From the NCBI GenBank assembly GCA_965602805.1, contig CBFCZK010000007.1, positions 62,001 through 126,000 of the forward strand: 64,000 bases of DNA. The letters are read 5' to 3'. Within the stretch, counting starts at the first letter, position 1. Every line of letters begins with the position of its first letter. The translations under genes were made by a program, and so were the position numbers. The notes under the pieces are model-generated. The model was given only the letters and a program-made list of their open reading frames with translations. It ran no database searches and had not been told where the DNA came from. The stretch is from Thiomicrorhabdus sp965602805. Its GTDB lineage: Bacteria; Pseudomonadota; Gammaproteobacteria; Thiomicrospirales; Thiomicrospiraceae. Below, piece after piece: positions 8,561-17,394 of the stretch.

Positions 8561-9927
8561 TGGAATGGTTAGCACTCGTCTTATTTGCGGTTATTTTTAT
8601 CTTCCTACTTGCGGGCTTTCCCGTGGCGTTTACTTTGGCCGGCGCTTCCCTGTTATTTGCTTTAATTGCCAATCTGTTTGGCGCATTCGATATGGCTTTT
8701 TTACAGAGTGTTCCTAGCCGAATCTTTGGCATTATGAGTAATCAAACCCTCATCGCCGTACCGCTGTTTGTGTTTATGGGCATTATGCTTGAGCAGTCTA
8801 AAATTGCGGAAAACCTACTACACACCATGGATGAAGTCATGCGTGGCATTAAAGGTGGCTTAGGCATTGCGGTTATTTTAGTCGGCACATTATTAGCGGC
8901 CAGCACGGGAATTGTCGGCGCAACCGTTGTGACAATGGGACTGCTTGCCCTGCCAACTATGTTAAAACAGGGTTACTGTCCTAAAATTGCCAGCGGCACG
9001 ATTTGCGCATCCGGTACATTAGGGCAAATCATCCCCCCTTCGATTGTGCTGATTCTACTCGGCGATGTCTTATCATCCTCTTATCAGCAAGCCCAGCTCA
9101 ATCAAGGTATTTTCTCGCCTGAAACGCTTTCTGTCGGTGACCTTTTTATCGGTGCACTGTTCCCCGGAATGTTACTGGTACTCCTCTATATGCTGTATAT
9201 TTTTTATAAAGCGATGACTCGTCCAGATCTGATTCCAAGCAATATTGGCCAACCGGTAACACCAGGACTGCTATTACGCGTCATCAAAAGCATGATTCCA
9301 CCGCTGGCTTTGATTTTATTAGTATTGGGTTCTATTCTTGGTGGTTTTGCGACACCCACCGAGGCAGCTTCTCTCGGGGCTTTAGGCGCTTTGTTACTCG
9401 CCGGTCTCAGTCGTCAGTTATCTATTAGCAGACTCAATGCGGTCATGCGTAATACCTTGCAAGTCACCAGTATGATTTTCTTGATTTTCATCGGCGCAGC
9501 ATTTTTCTCATTGGTCTTTAGAGGTCTCGGCGGCGATGAGTTGATTACCGAGTTACTCACCGACTTACCCGGCGGTGTCTTTACGGCGATGTTAATCGTA
9601 ATGGCATTGATGTTTATTTTAGGGTTTTTCCTAGACTTTATTGAGATCACTTACGTCGTCGTTCCGGTCGTAGCCCCCATTTTATTGATGATGGGAGTCG
9701 ATCCAATCTGGTTAGGCATAATGATTGCAATTAATTTACAAACCGCCTTCTTAACCCCCCCCTTTGGTTTTGCACTTTTCTACTTAAAAGGCGTGGCACC
9801 GCCAGATTTGAAGACAGTAGATTTATACAAAGGAGTTATTCCTTTTATTATCATACAGTTGAGCGTTCTATCGATGATTGCTATTTGGCCTGAATTAGTA
9901 ACCTGGCTACCAAGTGTGGTCTATTAA
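8560..9927 (+). CDS. dctM: TRAP transporter large permease (DctM family)
   Basis: The large transport subunit of a TRAP system, 455 residues with about 12-13 hydrophobic segments. Family marks include 'AGFPVAFTLAGASLLFALI' at the N-terminus, 'AVPLFVFMGIMLEQS', 'STGIVGATVVTMGLLALPTM', 'ASGTLGQIIPPSIVLILLGD', 'FATPTEAASLGALGALLLA' and the C-terminal 'NLQTAFLTPPFGFALFYLKG'. It overlaps dctQ by one base. A run of eight C (9755-9762) encodes the invariant Thr-Pro-Pro of the last motif. The substrate is set by the missing periplasmic binding protein and cannot be told here. Confidence 0.93.
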   Translation: MEWLALVLFAVIFIFLLAGFPVAFTLAGASLLFALIANLFGAFDMAFLQSVPSRIFGIMSNQTLIAVPLFVFMGIMLEQSKIAENLLHTMDEVMRGIKGGLGIAVILVGTLLAASTGIVGATVVTMGLLALPTMLKQGYCPKIASGTICASGTLGQIIPPSIVLILLGDVLSSSYQQAQLNQGIFSPETLSVGDLFIGALFPGMLLVLLYMLYIFYKAMTRPDLIPSNIGQPVTPGLLLRVIKSMIPPLALILLVLGSILGGFATPTEAASLGALGALLLAGLSRQLSISRLNAVMRNTLQVTSMIFLIFIGAAFFSLVFRGLGGDELITELLTDLPGGVFTAMLIVMALMFILGFFLDFIEITYVVVPVVAPILLMMGVDPIWLGIMIAINLQTAFLTPPFGFALFYLKGVAPPDLKTVDLYKGVIPFIIIQLSVLSMIAIWPELVTWLPSVVY

Positions 9928-10074
9928 CCGATACATTGCGCCATCAATCTAACCGCATCTCGCTGGTTTTAGTCAGGCAGACATTGATAGGTGCGTAATT
10001 ATCCTTATTGGTAGCATGACCACGTTTCCGCTAGAATCAATAGATAACTTAATACATTAGGCGCTACTCATTCC

Positions 10075-12201
10075 ATGAGTCCACAACAAGATGTAATCAA
10101 ACTTGAAAAAAACATCCGGCGCTTACGTGAAGAACGTGAGAGTAAGCGGGAGATCATTAATGCCATCCAGGATGGGATTATTGTTTTCAAACCGAATTTA
10201 GAAATACAACTTATCAATGATCAAGCCCGGAAATTATTGGCTTGTGAGGCATGCGAAGCGCAATTCCTTAACAGCCCAACGCTCTTCAAAAATAAAAAAG
10301 CCACCATCTCTTTTACGCTCGAAAATTGGCTCAAGTCCATTATAGAAGCCCCCTGCGAAGAACCCATCGAGCTCAATATTTGGATCAGAAATCCAATCAC
10401 ACTAAAATCCAACCCACTATGTTTGAATGGCAAGGTGCTTTTCAGCAAAAAAGGCACCATTAAAAGCCTACTTCTGACCATCTATGACCGCAGTCTACAC
10501 ACGCAAGCAGATGAACAAAAGCGTTTGATGCAAGCGGCTTTCAACAATTTCAACGGGCAATTTATTGCCAATGAAAAGGGTTACATCACCCACCCAAATG
10601 ATAGCTTTATCTCCATGTGTGGCTTAAGCGCCGAGCAATTGCACAAAATGACACTGATGCACTGGCTCGATTTGCAAATAACCCTTAAAAACGACACGAC
10701 TGGCTTATTAAGAACTCTGCTCGAAACGAAATACTGGAGTGGAGAAGTAGAATTACACCCCACTCCCGACTTAACGTTCCATGCGGTATTAACCATCTCA
10801 ATGATTGCGGATGAAGACTTCAATATCGAACACTATATCGTCACGTTACAAAACATTACGGACATTAAAGAAGCACAAGCGCAACTTCAGCAGATGGCAT
10901 TTTATGATAGCCTGACAGGCCTGGCGAACCGTAAGCTCGCTAAAGAGTTAATATGTAACGCCCTTAAAAATCATCAACGCTATAAAACCTATTCCGCCAT
11001 TTTGTATATAAACCTAGATCGTTTTAAGAGCATCAATAATGCATTTGGCCGCAAGACTGGCGATCAATTACTCGGCAAAACCGCTTTATCGCTTAAGAAA
11101 ATGCTCCGTAAAGATGATGCCTTAGCGCGCGTCGGCGGCGATGAATTTGTCGTAATTACTCAAGATAGGGTCATCGACACCGAAAAAGCCACCCGCAATG
11201 CACTCAATCTAGCACATAAAATAGCGAATCAACTCAACCAACACTATCAAGTTGATGAACTAACGCTGCACAGTTCTGTCCGCATAGGCGTTATTATCTA
11301 CCCTTATGCAGAGGATGATAGCGCAGACAGCTTACTTGCCAATGCCGATTTAGCAATGTCTGAGTCCAAAAACCTCAAGACCAATGAAAAAATTTATATT
11401 TACGAACCGACGCTATCTGAAGAAGTAAGGGCGCGCCGCCAGATAGAAATTGACTTAAACTCTCCAGAGCTAGACAGTCAATTACAGCTTAATTTTCAGG
11501 CTCAAATCGGCAAAGGAGATATCCTCCACGGTGCAGAAGCCCTTATCCGCTGGAATCATCCGACACTCGGTTTTGTCCCGCCCAATAGATTTATTTCGAT
11601 TGCAGAAGAGAGTCGGCAAATCCTTAAGGTGGGTGCTTGGGTGCTTTATCATGCCTTTATGCAGGTTAAAAAATGGACGGCCAGCCACCCTAATTTCAAT
11701 CTATCCATTAACATCAGTCCCATTCAGTTTCACGAAGCCGAGTTTGTAAAACATATTCGTGAACTTCTGAGTCACACCGATGTTAATCCACATAACATCA
11801 CCCTTGAGCTGACGGAGGGCGTGCTGATTTCAGACACTGAAAGCGCACTTGATAAGATTGAAAAGTTGGATCGTTTGGGGTTTAAAATATCCATTGATGA
11901 TTTTGGAACAGGTTACTCGTCTTTGAGTTACTTACAACGCCTGCCAATTCATGAATTGAAAATTGATAAAAGCTTCATTTTCCGAGTACCAGACAGTAAA
12001 GAAGATATTGCGATTGTCGAATCCATTATCCGCTTAGCACAAACGAAAAACCTAACCATCGTCGCGGAAGGGGTTGAGACTCAGCAACAAGTTGACTTTC
12101 TACGCAAACAACCCGATAACATTCTTATTCAGGGTTATTTCTATAGTCGTCCTGTTGAAGCTGAAGCTTTTGAAAAAGCGTTTCTAAACCTAGATTCTTA
12201 A
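10075..12201 (+). CDS. PAS-GGDEF-EAL cyclic-di-GMP signalling protein
   Basis: A soluble 708-residue protein able in principle both to make and to break cyclic di-GMP. An N-terminal coiled coil leads into PAS-like sensor domains (about 20-135 and 145-265), then GGDEF (about 275-435) and EAL (about 450-705). The GGDEF signature is intact at residues 354-358, with a product-inhibition I-site (RKDD, 345-348) at the proper distance. The EAL signature is intact at 488-490, and the catalytic loop 'DDFGTGYSSLSYLQRLP' is present. It is followed 285 bases later by a paralogue with the same layout. No membrane segment is seen, so the PAS domains probably read a cytoplasmic cue. Confidence 0.93.
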   Translation: MSPQQDVIKLEKNIRRLREERESKREIINAIQDGIIVFKPNLEIQLINDQARKLLACEACEAQFLNSPTLFKNKKATISFTLENWLKSIIEAPCEEPIELNIWIRNPITLKSNPLCLNGKVLFSKKGTIKSLLLTIYDRSLHTQADEQKRLMQAAFNNFNGQFIANEKGYITHPNDSFISMCGLSAEQLHKMTLMHWLDLQITLKNDTTGLLRTLLETKYWSGEVELHPTPDLTFHAVLTISMIADEDFNIEHYIVTLQNITDIKEAQAQLQQMAFYDSLTGLANRKLAKELICNALKNHQRYKTYSAILYINLDRFKSINNAFGRKTGDQLLGKTALSLKKMLRKDDALARVGGDEFVVITQDRVIDTEKATRNALNLAHKIANQLNQHYQVDELTLHSSVRIGVIIYPYAEDDSADSLLANADLAMSESKNLKTNEKIYIYEPTLSEEVRARRQIEIDLNSPELDSQLQLNFQAQIGKGDILHGAEALIRWNHPTLGFVPPNRFISIAEESRQILKVGAWVLYHAFMQVKKWTASHPNFNLSINISPIQFHEAEFVKHIRELLSHTDVNPHNITLELTEGVLISDTESALDKIEKLDRLGFKISIDDFGTGYSSLSYLQRLPIHELKIDKSFIFRVPDSKEDIAIVESIIRLAQTKNLTIVAEGVETQQQVDFLRKQPDNILIQGYFYSRPVEAEAFEKAFLNLDS

Positions 12202-12486
12202 AGTTTTCTGCCCAAAAGAATACCAACACCTCATCCAAGACTCCGTTCGGAATAATTCTTGTTTAGCCCAGAAAAAATTCCGAAACGCACTTTTTTCAAT
12301 GCCCTTAGTCAACCACAATACAAAACATACACTATTTTAGTAGGCAAAATGACTTACTACCCACAAAGGCATGGTAAACTTTCTTGCATAACGCGTCTTA
12401 TTTGAAGCTTTCCGCTCTTTTATCAGGGATGTTTTTGTGTATGATGAATACATAATTTCAATAAAACGAAGCACTATCAATTTCTT

Positions 12487-14631
12487 ATGCGAGAAGCACG
12501 CCTCAATACTGAAACAACTGACCTGCTTGATCAATTACAGCAGGCGCATCAGCTACAAAAACAAAAAATTGTAGACCAGTTTAATGACGGTCTATTTTTG
12601 TTGACCTCGCAATTAACCCCCCTGCTTATCAATGAAACTGGAAAACTTTTTCTTGAAGACAATTGGTTTTCTTTTTGTCCATTTTCACAAATCCAAGCCT
12701 ATGCCCAAAAACAAAACCGAGTGCGTTTTGATTTAAAAAGTTGGTGCCTGCAACAGCTCGACACTCGCACAGAGACTGAAAGCATAAGCCCTCTATTATG
12801 GTTACGAATTCCCGCTCAATCTCAAGAAAAGTGCACGCTACTGCCCGTATTGATTTCAGCTGTGCTGGTTCAATCCTCCGAGAATGATGAGGACAATCTA
12901 TTAATCCTTATTCAGGATCAATCCTTACAGATTCAAGCAGAAGCACAAATTCGCTTAATGGAAGCCAGTCATGCCGGCCAGTTCATTACTGATGCGCACG
13001 GTTACATTACACAGCCTAACTACGCTTTTAGCGCATACACGGGTTTAACCCCTGATTCGCTTAAAAAAACGACCTATATCGAATGGTTACAAAACCAAGT
13101 CGTTTTTAGAGTACCGTTTGGTTCGGTTATGAAAGCCCTATTAGAGAATGGCTGTTGGAATGGTGAAGTTCAGCTAACACCCTCCAGCAATGTTGAATAC
13201 CATGCGGTTCTTAGCCTATCCATGTTGACGGATCACAATCGTAACATTGAACATTTCATCGGTGTATTGCAGGATATCACCGACATCCGTCAAGCCAACG
13301 ATGAAATTAAACGCTTGGCCTATTATGACAACCTAACAGGCCTAGCGAATCGTACTTTACTGCACAATCAGATTGAAACAACTTTAGATCACTATCCAAC
13401 ATCACATAGTTACTCGGGACTCATCTTATTAGATTTAGACAGTTTCAGAATGATAAACGATACCTTAGGGTTTGAAATCGGTGACCAGCTATTAATTTTA
13501 GTTTCCCAAAAACTTAGTAAACTCGCGGGGGCTACAAACCTAGTCGCCCGTTTAGAGGGAGATGAATTCGCAATTCTGGTCAAAGAGATTAGCCAGGATC
13601 AGGAAGAAGCCCACACCCAACTATTAAACCTTGCCTACAAAGCCCAGCAAGTAATTGATGACCGTTACACCATCAAAAACCGCTCTTTACACTGCACAGC
13701 AAGCATCGGCCTGCATCTTTATAGCCAACCGAGTAAAGACGCACATTGTGATGAGTTAATTCGCTATACCAATATGGCCATGCATGAGGCAAAAAGCCTA
13801 GGCGGCAACCAGGTTTATCAGTTTGAAGAACGCCTCTGTAAGATTGCACAACAACGTTTAGAAATGCTCCAAGCCTTAAACCATTCTGAACTCGACAATG
13901 AATTTGAACTGTACTTTCAGCCCCAGGTCGATGCGGCAGGTAATACCGTTGCAGCCGAAACTTTGCTTCGCTGGTTCCACCCTGCACTTGGACTTGTGCC
14001 ACCCGGCCAATTTATTCCAGTGGCCGAAGAGGGTCGGCAGATTATCAAAATCGGTTTATGGGTCATGCATAAAGCATTTTTACAGGCTAAATATTGGAAT
14101 GAGACCTACGGTTCGTTTCAAGTATCCATCAATATTAGTCCGATTCAATTTCACGAACAGAGTTTTGTGGAATTAGTCATCGGCTTGGTTAAGTTCACTC
14201 AGATCAACCCTCAATACATTACGTTGGAGTTAACCGAAGGGGTTTTGATCCGTAATACCAATCTGGCTCTGCAAAAAATTCAGCACCTCGTGAGCTTAGG
14301 ATTTCACATTTCGATTGATGATTTCGGCACGGGTTACTCTTCACTGAGTTATCTACAAAAACTACCGATTCATGAGCTTAAAATTGATCAGAGTTTTGTT
14401 CGCTATATTCCAGACAATGAAAATGATGTGGCGATAGTGGACTCTATTCTGAAATTAGCCCACAACAAAAATCTAACCGTGGTCGCCGAAGGCGTTGAGC
14501 AGGATAGCCAAGCAACCTTCCTGCGAGAAACCGCACCAAACATTCTTATCCAAGGCTACCTCTATAGCAAACCCATTCCTGCCGCAGAGTTTGAAGAAAA
14601 ATTCTTAGTCAACACGTCAAAATCAATTTAG
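12487..14631 (+). CDS. PAS-GGDEF-EAL paralogue with degenerate cyclase site
   Basis: A 714-residue paralogue of the preceding gene with the same order of coiled coil, PAS-like domains, GGDEF and EAL, and long stretches of shared sequence (for example the 'ELTEGVLI' and 'DDFGTGYSSLSYLQKLP' motifs). Key residues differ. The GGDEF signature reads EGDEF (357-361) and the I-site Arg-x-x-Asp is gone. The EAL signature reads ETL (491-493), which keeps the metal-binding Glu; the DDFGTGYSS loop is intact. It is therefore probably a phosphodiesterase with an inactive or GTP-sensing cyclase domain. No clear Shine-Dalgarno precedes ATG 12487. The pair looks like a tandem duplication followed by divergence. 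Confidence 0.9.
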   Translation: MREARLNTETTDLLDQLQQAHQLQKQKIVDQFNDGLFLLTSQLTPLLINETGKLFLEDNWFSFCPFSQIQAYAQKQNRVRFDLKSWCLQQLDTRTETESISPLLWLRIPAQSQEKCTLLPVLISAVLVQSSENDEDNLLILIQDQSLQIQAEAQIRLMEASHAGQFITDAHGYITQPNYAFSAYTGLTPDSLKKTTYIEWLQNQVVFRVPFGSVMKALLENGCWNGEVQLTPSSNVEYHAVLSLSMLTDHNRNIEHFIGVLQDITDIRQANDEIKRLAYYDNLTGLANRTLLHNQIETTLDHYPTSHSYSGLILLDLDSFRMINDTLGFEIGDQLLILVSQKLSKLAGATNLVARLEGDEFAILVKEISQDQEEAHTQLLNLAYKAQQVIDDRYTIKNRSLHCTASIGLHLYSQPSKDAHCDELIRYTNMAMHEAKSLGGNQVYQFEERLCKIAQQRLEMLQALNHSELDNEFELYFQPQVDAAGNTVAAETLLRWFHPALGLVPPGQFIPVAEEGRQIIKIGLWVMHKAFLQAKYWNETYGSFQVSINISPIQFHEQSFVELVIGLVKFTQINPQYITLELTEGVLIRNTNLALQKIQHLVSLGFHISIDDFGTGYSSLSYLQKLPIHELKIDQSFVRYIPDNENDVAIVDSILKLAHNKNLTVVAEGVEQDSQATFLRETAPNILIQGYLYSKPIPAAEFEEKFLVNTSKSI

Positions 14632-14666
14632 CGTAAGACTCCTTAGGTAGAGTCTTGTCTTGTTTT

Positions 14667-14873
14667 CTATTCAAACATTTCACGAAAGACCTCATCTGCC
14701 AACTCACCTGGCATTTTACCGGCTTTAGCGGCGGCAATAATCACACGATTCATATTATCGATGACATGTTGTGGGGGGGGGCGTCGCTTACTCTGTACAT
14801 TTTCTGCTGCCACATGTGACACGGAGCCTTGTTCATTGTCAGCATTCAGGTCAGTGGTCTTTTGTTCTGTCAT
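14667..14873 (-). CDS. Small hypothetical protein with a C9 tract in its gene
   Basis: A 68-residue protein I do not recognise. ATG 14873 is preferred over an upstream in-frame start at 14906 because AGAGGG precedes it at good spacing. The N-terminal half is polar and acidic, then a basic and proline patch (SKRRPPPQH), then a helical C-terminus (VIIAAAKAGKMPGELADEVFREMFE). There is no signal peptide or membrane segment. The Arg-Pro-Pro-Pro codons contain nine C in a row (G9 on the plus strand, 14773-14781), a slippage-prone tract. Loss or gain of one base would remove the helical end. Confidence 0.6.
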   Translation of the reverse strand: MTEQKTTDLNADNEQGSVSHVAAENVQSKRRPPPQHVIDNMNRVIIAAAKAGKMPGELADEVFREMFE

Positions 14874-14940
14874 CGTGATACCCTCTTTAAAGCAAACTAT
14901 TTGCACTTTTAAATCTAATTTAAAGTCGTTAAACCATCTT

Positions 14941-14952
14941 ACCAGGCCTGGT
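14941..14952. repeat. Palindrome ACCAGGCCTGGT, intergenic
   Basis: Exact copy of the repeated 12-bp palindrome, between the small hypothetical gene and the deaD promoter. Confidence 0.9.
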
Positions 14953-14997
14953 CAGTCTGTTTTTTGCTTTAATTTACGTTTAAAAACCGACGTAAGC

Positions 14998-15026
14998 TTG
15001 CATAATCATTAAAGTTTCACTATAAT
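14998..15026 (+). promoter_or_regulatory. Probable sigma-70 promoter of deaD
   Basis: TTGCAT (14998-15003) and a perfect TATAAT (15021-15026) are separated by exactly 17 bases. Transcription from here would start near 15033 and give an untranslated leader of about 310 bases before deaD. The -35 box matches the consensus at three of six positions. Confidence 0.6.
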
Positions 15027-15032
15027 CCGGCT

Positions 15033-15342
15033 CTCGCAATGATTTGCACTTATTTATAAATAAAATAAGCTTATGTCTAAGACATAACAAATCATGCTTC
15101 GCAGAGCCATTTGCCCAACGCTTATCTTAAACGATAACGCCATCTGATTATTCTGATGCAAAGGTGCTCTATTAGACGCAATTTGCCCCAGAATAACGAC
15201 TCTATTCTTTCGTTTAACTTTATTTAAAATCGATAAATACCACGGTTATTATTGTGTGTGTTTGATTTTCTATTCAGTCGTAAAGACGCTTACTTATTCA
15301 CGGGCACTTTTATTTCTCAAAATGAGAAAAAGGACCAACCCG
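15033..15342 (+). other. Long 5' leader of deaD
   Basis: The roughly 310-base, AT-rich stretch between the likely promoter and the deaD start holds no plausible gene. It contains a short hairpin (TTATGTCT 15071-15078 with AGACATAA 15080-15087). Long structured leaders are typical of cold-shock RNA helicase mRNAs (E. coli deaD/csdA), where they allow temperature control or autoregulation; that role here is inference. Confidence 0.45.
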
Positions 15343-17166
15343 ATGACTGTTGAAGTAACCTTCAAAGACCTCAATCTTTCTGAAGACGTATTAAAAGCCA
15401 TAACCGATATCGGTTATGAGACTCCGTCTCCAATCCAAGCCCAAGCAATTCCAGCCCTTTTAGAAGGTAAAGATATCTTAGGTATGGCACAAACCGGTAC
15501 TGGTAAAACAGCCGCGTTTGCTTTACCAGTATTATCGAATGCTGACTTCAAACAAAAAGACCCTCAAGTCTTGGTATTAGCGCCGACTCGCGAATTAGCG
15601 ATTCAGGTTGCTGAAGCTTTCCAAGGCTTCGCTAAGCACATGAAAGGTTTCCATGTACTTCCTATTTACGGTGGTGCGGATTACGGTACACAAATTCGTG
15701 CATTATCGCGTGGTGTTCACGTTGTTGTCGGAACGCCTGGCCGTGTTATGGATCACATCCGTAAAGGTACTTTAAAGCTAAATGGCTTAAAGACCATGGT
15801 TTTAGATGAAGCCGATGAGATGCTACGCATGGGATTCATCGATGATGTTGAGTGGATTCTTGAACAAACGCCTAAGACTCGTCAAATCGCGTTATTCTCA
15901 GCAACTATGCCGAAAGAAGTTCACCGTATTGCAACCCGTTATTTGAATGACCCAACGGAAGTCATTATCAAGTCTACGACGGCAACCGCAATCACGATTG
16001 AACAGAAGTACCTAATGGTCAGTGGTGGACATAAATTGGATGCGTTAACGCGTATTCTAGAAGCTGAAGAAAAAATTGATGGTTCAATCATCTTCGTGCG
16101 TACTAAAACTGCCACGGTTGATTTAGCCGAAAGACTAGAAGCACGTGGTTATTCTGCCGCTGCCCTAAACGGTGATATTGCACAGAACCAACGTGAGCGC
16201 ATTGTTGATAACATTAAGAAAGGTAAGATTGATATCTTAGTGGCAACCGATGTTGTTGCCCGTGGTTTAGATGTTCCGCGTATCAGCCATGTCTTTAACT
16301 ACGACATTCCACAAGATAACGAATCTTATGTTCACCGTATTGGTCGTACAGGTCGTGCTGGCCGTTCTGGTACTGCGATCCTTTTCGTAACACCACGTGA
16401 AAAGCGTTTATTAAGCTCTATCGAAAGAACGACTAAGAGCAAGATTCCTGAAATGCACCTGCCTTCAACGCAAGACATCAATGACAGTCGTGTTGATCGT
16501 TTCAAGGCACGTATTGTTGAAGCTATGCAGCAAGATGATACTGCATTCTATCAGCAGATGATTGAGCAGCTTGAGACTGAGCAAAACATGCCTGCTGTTG
16601 AGATTGCAGCTGGTTTAGCGCGTCTGTTACAAGGTGACATCCCATTCTTCATGTCAGACAAGCCACAACGTGAAGAACGTTCTGAGCGTAACTCTGGTGA
16701 TGCTGGCGGTCGTGGTAGAAACGAACGTGGCGGTCGTGGTGACCGTCCTGAGCGCGGTGGTCGTGGAGAGCGTTCTGAACGCAAACCGCGTCGTGAACGC
16801 TCTGCAACGCCTGATTCTGGTATGACTCGCTTCCGTATTGAAGTGGGTAATCAGCACGGCGTACGTCCAGGTAACATCGTGGGCTGTATTGCGAATGAAG
16901 CAGGTTTAGACAGCGAGTTCATTCGCCAGCTGAACATTGAAGATACTTTCAGTACGGTTGACCTACCTTCTGACATGCCTAAAGATGCTAAAGAAAGCTT
17001 AGGCAAAGCTTGGGTTTGTGGTCAGCAGTTGAAACTGAGTGAAGCTTCAGGCGGATCTGCGGGTGGCAGTGCTGAACCTCGCAAACGTCTGTCTCGCAAT
17101 AAGTCTGCTGGTTCTGATAAGGACAAAGGTAAGCCACGTCGCACACCATCTCCACGTCGTAGCTAA
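15343..17166 (+). CDS. deaD: ATP-dependent DEAD-box RNA helicase DeaD/CsdA
   Basis: A cold-shock-type RNA helicase that unwinds structured RNA in ribosome assembly and mRNA decay. The 607-residue protein shows the Q motif, AQTGTGKT, PTRELAIQ, DEADEML, SAT, and the C-lobe 'HRIGRTGRAGRSGTAI'. After the helicase core come an Arg/Gly-rich stretch (about 445-485), a DbpA/CsdA-type RNA-binding domain (FRIEVGNQHGVRPGNIVGCI ...) and a basic Ser/Lys/Arg tail, so the order matches DeaD and not RhlE or SrmB. ATG 15343 is preferred to 15322 and 15256 because AGGA lies eight bases upstream. A strong terminator follows. Confidence 0.95.
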   Translation: MTVEVTFKDLNLSEDVLKAITDIGYETPSPIQAQAIPALLEGKDILGMAQTGTGKTAAFALPVLSNADFKQKDPQVLVLAPTRELAIQVAEAFQGFAKHMKGFHVLPIYGGADYGTQIRALSRGVHVVVGTPGRVMDHIRKGTLKLNGLKTMVLDEADEMLRMGFIDDVEWILEQTPKTRQIALFSATMPKEVHRIATRYLNDPTEVIIKSTTATAITIEQKYLMVSGGHKLDALTRILEAEEKIDGSIIFVRTKTATVDLAERLEARGYSAAALNGDIAQNQRERIVDNIKKGKIDILVATDVVARGLDVPRISHVFNYDIPQDNESYVHRIGRTGRAGRSGTAILFVTPREKRLLSSIERTTKSKIPEMHLPSTQDINDSRVDRFKARIVEAMQQDDTAFYQQMIEQLETEQNMPAVEIAAGLARLLQGDIPFFMSDKPQREERSERNSGDAGGRGRNERGGRGDRPERGGRGERSERKPRRERSATPDSGMTRFRIEVGNQHGVRPGNIVGCIANEAGLDSEFIRQLNIEDTFSTVDLPSDMPKDAKESLGKAWVCGQQLKLSEASGGSAGGSAEPRKRLSRNKSAGSDKDKGKPRRTPSPRRS

Positions 17167-17171
17167 TCAAC

Positions 17172-17196
17172 TTGGAATGAAGCGCCTTCATTCCAA
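17172..17196 (+). other. Perfect 11-bp hairpin after deaD
   Basis: TTGGAATGAAG (17172-17182) pairs perfectly with 17186-17196 around a 3-base loop, five bases after the deaD stop codon. There is no long T-tract, so it may shield the mRNA 3' end and not terminate by itself. Confidence 0.6.
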
Positions 17197-17205
17197 CTTT
17201 AAAAG

Positions 17206-17253
17206 ATCCCCTAATACCCCTGGTTTTCAGGTTCAGTATTAGGGGATTTTTTT
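17206..17253 (+). terminator. Rho-independent terminator of deaD
   Basis: ATCCCCTAATAC (17206-17217) pairs with GTATTAGGGGAT (17236-17247), with a smaller CCTG/CAGG hairpin inside, followed by seven T. Confidence 0.9.
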
Positions 17254-17394
17254 ATGCCTAAAATCTACTTTTCTACATACACACTTAAAAACACCCAGCA
17301 CACAATACTTAAAGCATATAAGAGATGCAAAATTCAAACAGCGCCTAGAATCGTTCAGAAACCCTTTACTAACACAGAAAAGAGAGCTGATTGC

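Noticed and set aside
9755..9762. C8 run in dctM as a phase-variation tract
   Set aside because: It encodes the invariant Thr-Pro-Pro-Phe-Gly of TRAP large permeases, so protein constraint explains it.
10912..10930. Further AGGCCTGG-like sites (also near 13339, 46951 and 53228)
   Set aside because: These fall in the conserved Leu-Thr-Gly-Leu motif of GGDEF domains or an ordinary Thr-Gly-Leu-Val codon series, so they are explained by coding and are not counted as exact copies of the palindrome.
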